DNA from: Subdoligranulum variabile
GTDB taxonomy: Bacteria > Bacillota > Clostridia > Oscillospirales > Ruminococcaceae
DNA: 5,691 nt
Assembly: GCA_004552305.1 (NCBI GenBank)
Contig: SFOX01000055.1
Span: forward strand, 1-5,691
Direction of reading: 5' to 3'
The notes beneath the pieces were generated by a model. The model worked only from the letters and a program-made list of their open reading frames with translations, had not been told where the DNA came from and ran no database searches. A program made the translations under genes and the position numbers. This document shows, one piece after another, positions 1 to 3,741 of the stretch. Every line of letters starts with the position of its first letter. Position 1 is the first letter of the stretch.

Positions 1-1
1 A

Positions 2-682
2 GCGCCTACACCGCCGGTTCAGCCCAAGCCGCCGCGGGAGTTCAGGCTGCCGCAGCCGGACCCCAACAGTTATGCCGCCACCGCCTATCTGCGCAAGCGG
101 TGCATTCACCCCAATGTGCTGTCGTTCTGCAAGCAGAAGAAAATCCTGTACCAGACCAGCATCAAAAATCACCCCAACTGCGTGTTTGTCGGGCGCGATG
201 GGGAAGGGCAAGCCAAGGGCGGCAGCCTGCGCGGCTGCGGTGCGCAGCAGTTTCGGCGCGATGTCCCCGGCAGCAGGAAAATCTACCCATTCTACATCGA
301 GGCTGCCGTCGAGACCGACACGGTGGAAGTGTACGAAGCGCCCATAGATGCCATGTCGGGTGCATCCCTGCGCATATTGCAACACGACGGCAACTGGCAC
401 AGCGTCCATTATCTGGCGCTGGGCGGCACAGGGTATGCGGCACTGGACGCCTATTTGACCTATTTCCCGAACATTCAGCGCGTTGTCCTGTGCCTTGACA
501 ATGACGAAGCGGGCAGAACGCGGACGCAGGAGATAACGAAGCATCTTGCGGGCAGCGGAAAAACCGTGCAGGACCGTGCGCCGCCGCTGGGCAAGGACTA
601 CAACGATACGCTGGTGCAGTTTACGCAGGAATTCCGGCAGCGCTGCATGACCTTAGACGATATTTTGGAGGAAAGCCGATGA
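2..682 (+). CDS. DUF3991/Toprim domain primase-like protein, C-terminal part (5' partial)
   Basis: The frame is open from the window edge, so the true start lies upstream and 226 C-terminal residues are visible. A proline-rich stretch (first ~20 residues) leads into a DUF3991-type block: YLRKR near residue 29, then KKILYQTS, VFVGRDGEG and a SLRG motif. A Toprim-like fold follows, with YEAPIDAMS (E112, D116), LGGTGYAALDAYL, and LCLDNDEAG (D166, D168). The acidic residues match the Glu and Asp-x-Asp metal-binding positions of Toprim enzymes. Relatives on conjugative elements usually carry about 100 more N-terminal residues, often a zinc-finger-like primase module, which is not visible here. The likely role is primase-like DNA synthesis initiation during element replication or transfer; this is inferred from the family. 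The stop overlaps the next start as ATGA, so translation of parA is probably coupled. Confidence 0.85.
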   Translation, partial: APTPPVQPKPPREFRLPQPDPNSYAATAYLRKRCIHPNVLSFCKQKKILYQTSIKNHPNCVFVGRDGEGQAKGGSLRGCGAQQFRRDVPGSRKIYPFYIEAAVETDTVEVYEAPIDAMSGASLRILQHDGNWHSVHYLALGGTGYAALDAYLTYFPNIQRVVLCLDNDEAGRTRTQEITKHLAGSGKTVQDRAPPLGKDYNDTLVQFTQEFRQRCMTLDDILEESR

Positions 683-1518
683 AAACTATTGCCATTGCAA
701 ACCAAAAGGGCGGAACCGGCAAAACGACCACCGCCTACAATCTGGGCATTGCCCTGACGCAACAGGGATACCGCGTCCTTATGGTGGACTTTGACCCGCA
801 GGGCAACCTTTCGTGCTACTGCGGAATCCCGCCCGAACAGGACCTTGACCAGACCCTGACCGAGCTGCTGATGAAAGTTGCCGGCGAAAAACCACTGTAC
901 CACCGCGAATGCGTCTACCGCAGTAAGCGCGTGGATGACAGCGCGCCGCAGGTGGATTTTATCCCGTCCAATCTGCGGTTGGCGGGCTTTGAGCTGGCAA
1001 TGGGCACGATGATGTGCCGCGAGATTCTTTTGCGCAGCTGTCTGGAGCACTACGACAGCCAGTACGATTACTGCATCATCGACTGTTCGCCCTCGGTGGG
1101 ACTGCTGCTGACCAATGCACTCTCTGCCGCCGATGAGGTCATTATCCCGATGCAGGCGCAGCCGTTTTCGGTGGTCGGTATGTCGCAGCTGACCGACTCG
1201 GTGTTCAGCGTGCAGCGCAAGATCAACCCCAAGCTGCACATTATGGGCATTCTTTTGACAATGACCCAGCACACCAAGGTGTCGGAGCATTATGCTGCCG
1301 ATGTGCGTGCAAGGTACGGAAACAAGCTGCGCGTGTTTGATACGGAAATCCCCTACAACGTCAAGGTGCAGGAAAGCCAGGCCTTTGCCGCACCAACGAT
1401 TTTGTACGAACCCAAGAGCAGCAGCGCCAAAGCGTATCTGGAATTTACGAAGGAGGTAGTCGGTCATGGCCGCGAAGAACAAGTTTATGAACGCGATGAA
1501 GATGCCCGCGATCGCTGA
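679..1518 (+). CDS. parA: ParA family partition ATPase
   Basis: This 279-residue protein is a P-loop ATPase of the ParA/Soj (MinD-like) family. It drives segregation of the element together with ParB by ATP-dependent nonspecific DNA binding on the nucleoid. The deviant Walker A motif KGGTGKTTT is at residues 10-18, Walker A' (MVDFDPQGN) at 35-43, and Walker B (YCIIDCSPSVG) at 131-141 with D135. The late VIIPMQAQPFSVVG segment at 154-167 is also typical. There is no N-terminal helix-turn-helix, so it is a short, chromosomal or type Ib-like ParA. The start at 679 has GGAGGA at 667-672 and overlaps the previous stop (ATGA). The last ~18 residues are highly charged and lie in the 53-nt overlap with parB. 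The family call is very secure; the substrate element is inferred from the neighbours. Confidence 0.96.
   Translation: MKTIAIANQKGGTGKTTTAYNLGIALTQQGYRVLMVDFDPQGNLSCYCGIPPEQDLDQTLTELLMKVAGEKPLYHRECVYRSKRVDDSAPQVDFIPSNLRLAGFELAMGTMMCREILLRSCLEHYDSQYDYCIIDCSPSVGLLLTNALSAADEVIIPMQAQPFSVVGMSQLTDSVFSVQRKINPKLHIMGILLTMTQHTKVSEHYAADVRARYGNKLRVFDTEIPYNVKVQESQAFAAPTILYEPKSSSAKAYLEFTKEVVGHGREEQVYERDEDARDR
1451..1456 (+). promoter_or_regulatory. Ribosome binding site for parB, inside parA
   Basis: AGGAGG lies 9 nt before the ATG at 1466 and fixes the parB start inside the 3' end of parA. Ribosomes finishing parA cover this site, which suits coupled expression of the two partners. Confidence 0.8.
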
Positions 1519-2434
1519 TATGTTTTCCTCGGAGGCGGACCGCCAACGCGAAAGCGGCGACCTTGTCACCGAAGTGCCGCTTGCCGAGCTGCACCCGTTC
1601 GTTAACCACCCCTTTGAGGTGCGCGACGACGAGGATATGCAAAAGCTGGTGGACAGCATCAAGGAAAATGGTGTACTTACCAACTTGACGGTGCGTCGCC
1701 GTGCCGAGGGCGGGTATGAGATCATCAGCGGACACCGACGTTTCCACGCTGCACAGCTGGCAGGGCTGGAAAGCATCAAGGTGCAGGTGCGAGATGTGGA
1801 TGACGACCAAGCTATCATCGACATGGTGGATGCAAATATCCAGCGCGAGCATATCAGCCCGATGGAAAAGGCAAGGGCGTATGCGATGCGACTTGATGCA
1901 GCGCAACGCAAGCGAGGACGTCCACCCAAAGAAAATTATTCCCAAGTTGGGAATAATTTCGATACAAAAACATCAAGTGACGAATTGGCAGAAAAAGTTG
2001 GTGAAAGTAAGAATCAAATCTTTCGCTATGTTCGTTTGAACAGCTTAGTTCCCGACCTGCAAAAGAAAGTGGACAACGGTTCCCTTAAATTCAACCCCGC
2101 CGTGGAGCTTTCCTACCTGTCGGCAGATGAACAAAAAGATTTCCTCAACTACATAGAGTCGCAGTCCTGCTCGCCATCGCTTTCGCAGGCGCAAAAACTT
2201 AAAGCCGCCAGCAAAGAGGGCTCATTGACATCGGACAAGCTGGAAGAAATCATGGCAGCCCAAAAGCCCAGCGTGCCGCCACGCGACCCGACACTGACCA
2301 TCAGCGTCAGCAAAATAGCGCGGTTCTTCCCGGTGGGCTGCACCAAACAGCAGATGGAAAACCGCATCTTGAAAATTCTGGAAAGCTATTTTCGACAGAT
2401 GGCTCATGAGCAAGCACATGAGGAGGAGCGCTGA
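1466..2434 (+). CDS. parB: ParB/RepB/Spo0J family partition protein
   Basis: This 322-residue centromere-binding partner of ParA has the ParB/Srx-type N-terminal domain at about residues 34-130. That domain includes LAELHPFVNHPFEV, ISGHRRFHAAQLAG (box II-like, 87-100, part of the CTP-binding pocket in ParB proteins) and NIQREHISPMEKARAY (box III-like, 124-139). A basic RGRPP motif (150-154) and an N-x-S-Q-V-G motif (157-162) precede a predicted helix-turn-helix at about 168-195 (DELAEKVGESKNQIFRYVRL). The C-terminal KIARFFPVGCTKQQME segment resembles ParB proteins of Firmicutes conjugative elements rather than chromosomal Spo0J. The start is supported by AGGAGG at 1451. Bases 1931-2040, encoding the linker and helix-turn-helix, are only about 33% GC and contain a perfect 27-bp palindrome. 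Confidence 0.94.
   Translation: MAAKNKFMNAMKMPAIADMFSSEADRQRESGDLVTEVPLAELHPFVNHPFEVRDDEDMQKLVDSIKENGVLTNLTVRRRAEGGYEIISGHRRFHAAQLAGLESIKVQVRDVDDDQAIIDMVDANIQREHISPMEKARAYAMRLDAAQRKRGRPPKENYSQVGNNFDTKTSSDELAEKVGESKNQIFRYVRLNSLVPDLQKKVDNGSLKFNPAVELSYLSADEQKDFLNYIESQSCSPSLSQAQKLKAASKEGSLTSDKLEEIMAAQKPSVPPRDPTLTISVSKIARFFPVGCTKQQMENRILKILESYFRQMAHEQAHEEER
1933..1959. repeat. Perfect 13-bp inverted repeat with 1-nt centre inside parB
   Basis: The arms 1933-1945 and 1947-1959 are exact reverse complements around a single G at 1946, with core TTCCCAAGTTGGGAA. Pairing breaks at 1932/1960. It lies in the AT-rich stretch of parB and encodes the conserved-looking N-Y-S-Q-V-G-N-N motif. It could be a ParB or repressor binding site, an RNA hairpin, or a by-product of the protein motif. 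It does not match the canonical Spo0J parS sequence. Confidence 0.85.
2421..2426 (+). promoter_or_regulatory. Ribosome binding site setting the start of the YodL-domain gene
   Basis: AGGAGG lies 9 nt before the ATG at 2436, which itself is one base after the parB stop. This favours 2436 over the in-frame ATG codons at 2406 and 2418, which lie within parB and are upstream of the site. Confidence 0.8.
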
Positions 2435-2435
2435 T

Positions 2436-3497
2436 ATGGCGGAGTACCGGTACTACTTGATTCCGGATGCTATGACCCGTGCGCTTCCGGAGCAATTTGA
2501 AAAGCAAACACCAACGGAATTCTTTGACAATATCGCAGATTTGAAACAGCGTTATCTTCAACTGCGTGAAATGCCCTATAACAACGAACGCACTTGGAAT
2601 GAACGGACAAGATTCCCTTATGCACGATTGGTGGTAGGTATCGACCGTCAGAATCCGGACGGAGCGGTCGCAATCATACAGGTGCGAAATGGCATCAATT
2701 ACCTGTGCGATGACTACCGTGGTCCTTATGCTGACCGTAGTGATACACGAATCCCACAAATGGCCGAGAAACTTGTAGAAGTTATCGGCGTGGACAGGGT
2801 CCGCCCGCATACCTATACCCAGCGGGATGGTTATACATGGGTACAGGTGGAAAAGGATATGCACATTACAGAATGGCTTTACGCACATGAGCTATGCAGC
2901 AGTTTGCAATTCACGCGATTCTTGAACAGAGATGGGCGAGAACTATTTCAGGTGCGTGACGGGCAGCGCGTGATTGAGACAAATGCGGACGGAACCAAAC
3001 GGCTCAGAGCGGTAAAGAACATTGACGTAACCCATGCTTATGTCGGGCACTATGGCTGTCATATTCAGCAATATGCAGACGCAAATTTTAAATCCGGTTG
3101 TTACGTTACTCCTGAGCACCCCCAGCCGGGGGACAATCTGGATAGACTGCAAATTTTCCAGATCACCGCCGATACTGACTATCGCTTTATGCGTTACAGC
3201 TACGCCCAAAACCGCATCCGTGCAGAGGATTACAGCAGCGTGTATCTGGCAAATCTGCCCAAAGATTACGATTTGGAAAAGTGCTTTCGGGAGTTTAACG
3301 CCCCCAGCCGCCCTTGCAGCCGCCGTATGCACTCACTTTCGGTCAGTGACATTGTGGTCCTAGAACAAGGCGGGAAAGAACAGGCGTTGTATGTGGACTC
3401 TGTGGGATTTCAGGATGTAAGCCACCTGCTGCCGGAGCTGCATGAACTCGCAGCCCAACGCCAAAAAGAACAGGTTCGGGAGGAACCGGAAAGGTAA
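2436..3497 (+). CDS. YodL-domain protein with unrecognised N-terminal region
   Basis: This is a soluble protein of 353 residues with no signal peptide or membrane segment. The C-terminal part, about residues 238-335, matches the YodL domain pattern: LQIFQI...YRFMRYSY, then SSVYLANLP...LEKCFREFNAP, then SLSVSDIVVL (300-309) and YVDSVGFQDV (319-328). YodL domains are common on Firmicutes conjugative elements and have no firmly assigned biochemical role. Residues 1-237 are not recognised; visible landmarks are an FFDNIADLKQRY helix near 30, PYARLVVGID near 62 and INYLCDDYRGPYADR near 87. The tail is charged and Gln/Glu-rich. GC content is lower than in the flanking genes (about 50% in the first 60 bases sampled). 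The start is chosen from the RBS at 2421; the gene follows parB by one base and precedes the next start by four. Confidence 0.82.
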   Translation: MAEYRYYLIPDAMTRALPEQFEKQTPTEFFDNIADLKQRYLQLREMPYNNERTWNERTRFPYARLVVGIDRQNPDGAVAIIQVRNGINYLCDDYRGPYADRSDTRIPQMAEKLVEVIGVDRVRPHTYTQRDGYTWVQVEKDMHITEWLYAHELCSSLQFTRFLNRDGRELFQVRDGQRVIETNADGTKRLRAVKNIDVTHAYVGHYGCHIQQYADANFKSGCYVTPEHPQPGDNLDRLQIFQITADTDYRFMRYSYAQNRIRAEDYSSVYLANLPKDYDLEKCFREFNAPSRPCSRRMHSLSVSDIVVLEQGGKEQALYVDSVGFQDVSHLLPELHELAAQRQKEQVREEPER

Positions 3498-3501
3498 GAC
3501 T

Positions 3502-3741
3502 ATGCCCAACACAGAAGATGTTTTCCAATTGGCGCAAAAGGCAGCCGTGCAGGTCACGGCATCGCCGGACCGCTGGCGGCGGTTCCTGTTTACGGCTGCC
3601 CACAACTACCGCACCACCTACCTGAACCAGCTGTTGATCCAAACGAACAGGCACATCGTAAGGTCATGTGGGGCAGCAAAAGTATTCTGGTTTTGCAGCG
3701 GCACGAGGGCAGACCGGTGGTCAATCCACTGTTCTCGATGA
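3502..3741 (+). CDS. N-terminal fragment of ArdC/LtrC-like protein, ended by a frame break
   Basis: The 79-residue product begins like the ArdC N-terminal ssDNA-binding domain found at the start of giant LtrC/helicase-type proteins of conjugative elements: TEDVFQLAQKAA, then W25-R-R-F-L and NYRTTYLNQLLIQTNR (residues 35-50). After residue ~50 the family resemblance stops, the sequence turns Cys/Trp/Arg-rich and a stop follows. The matching continuation (RKVMWGSKSILVLQ) is found immediately in the other frame. I therefore read residues ~54-79 as out-of-frame sequence. AAAGG at 3490-3494 precedes the start by 7 nt. An in-frame ATG at 3442 would lie inside the upstream gene and is less likely. 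Confidence 0.7.
   Translation: MPNTEDVFQLAQKAAVQVTASPDRWRRFLFTAAHNYRTTYLNQLLIQTNRHIVRSCGAAKVFWFCSGTRADRWSIHCSR
3649..3666 (+). other. Frame break, probably a small out-of-frame deletion
   Basis: Upstream of about 3651 the ArdC-like reading is in the frame of 3502; from about 3657 it is in the frame of 3666. ArdC-family proteins normally have roughly 15-20 residues (QrPdAt...W... type) between the LLIQTNR motif and the RxVxxGSKSI motif; here only about five are left. A deletion not divisible by three explains both the missing block and the shift. An assembly error is the main alternative. Confidence 0.6.

Noticed and set aside
598..1929. A 443-codon open frame on the minus strand
   Set aside because: It lies antisense to clear parA and parB, has no family resemblance or RBS support, and is explained by the strong codon bias of the + strand genes.
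1933..1959. Canonical Spo0J-type parS site
   Set aside because: The palindrome does not resemble the TGTTTCACGTGAAACA-type sequence, so it is reported only as an unassigned inverted repeat.
3119..3132. CCCCC/GGGGG mini-hairpin in the YodL-domain gene
   Set aside because: The stem is only 5 bp with no T-tract, and it lies in a normal coding stretch (H-P-Q-P-G-D).
3640..3741. Programmed -1 ribosomal frameshift joining the ArdC fragment to the long frame
   Set aside because: I see no X-XXY-YYZ slippery heptamer in the right phase, and a shift alone would not explain the missing 15-20 conserved residues.
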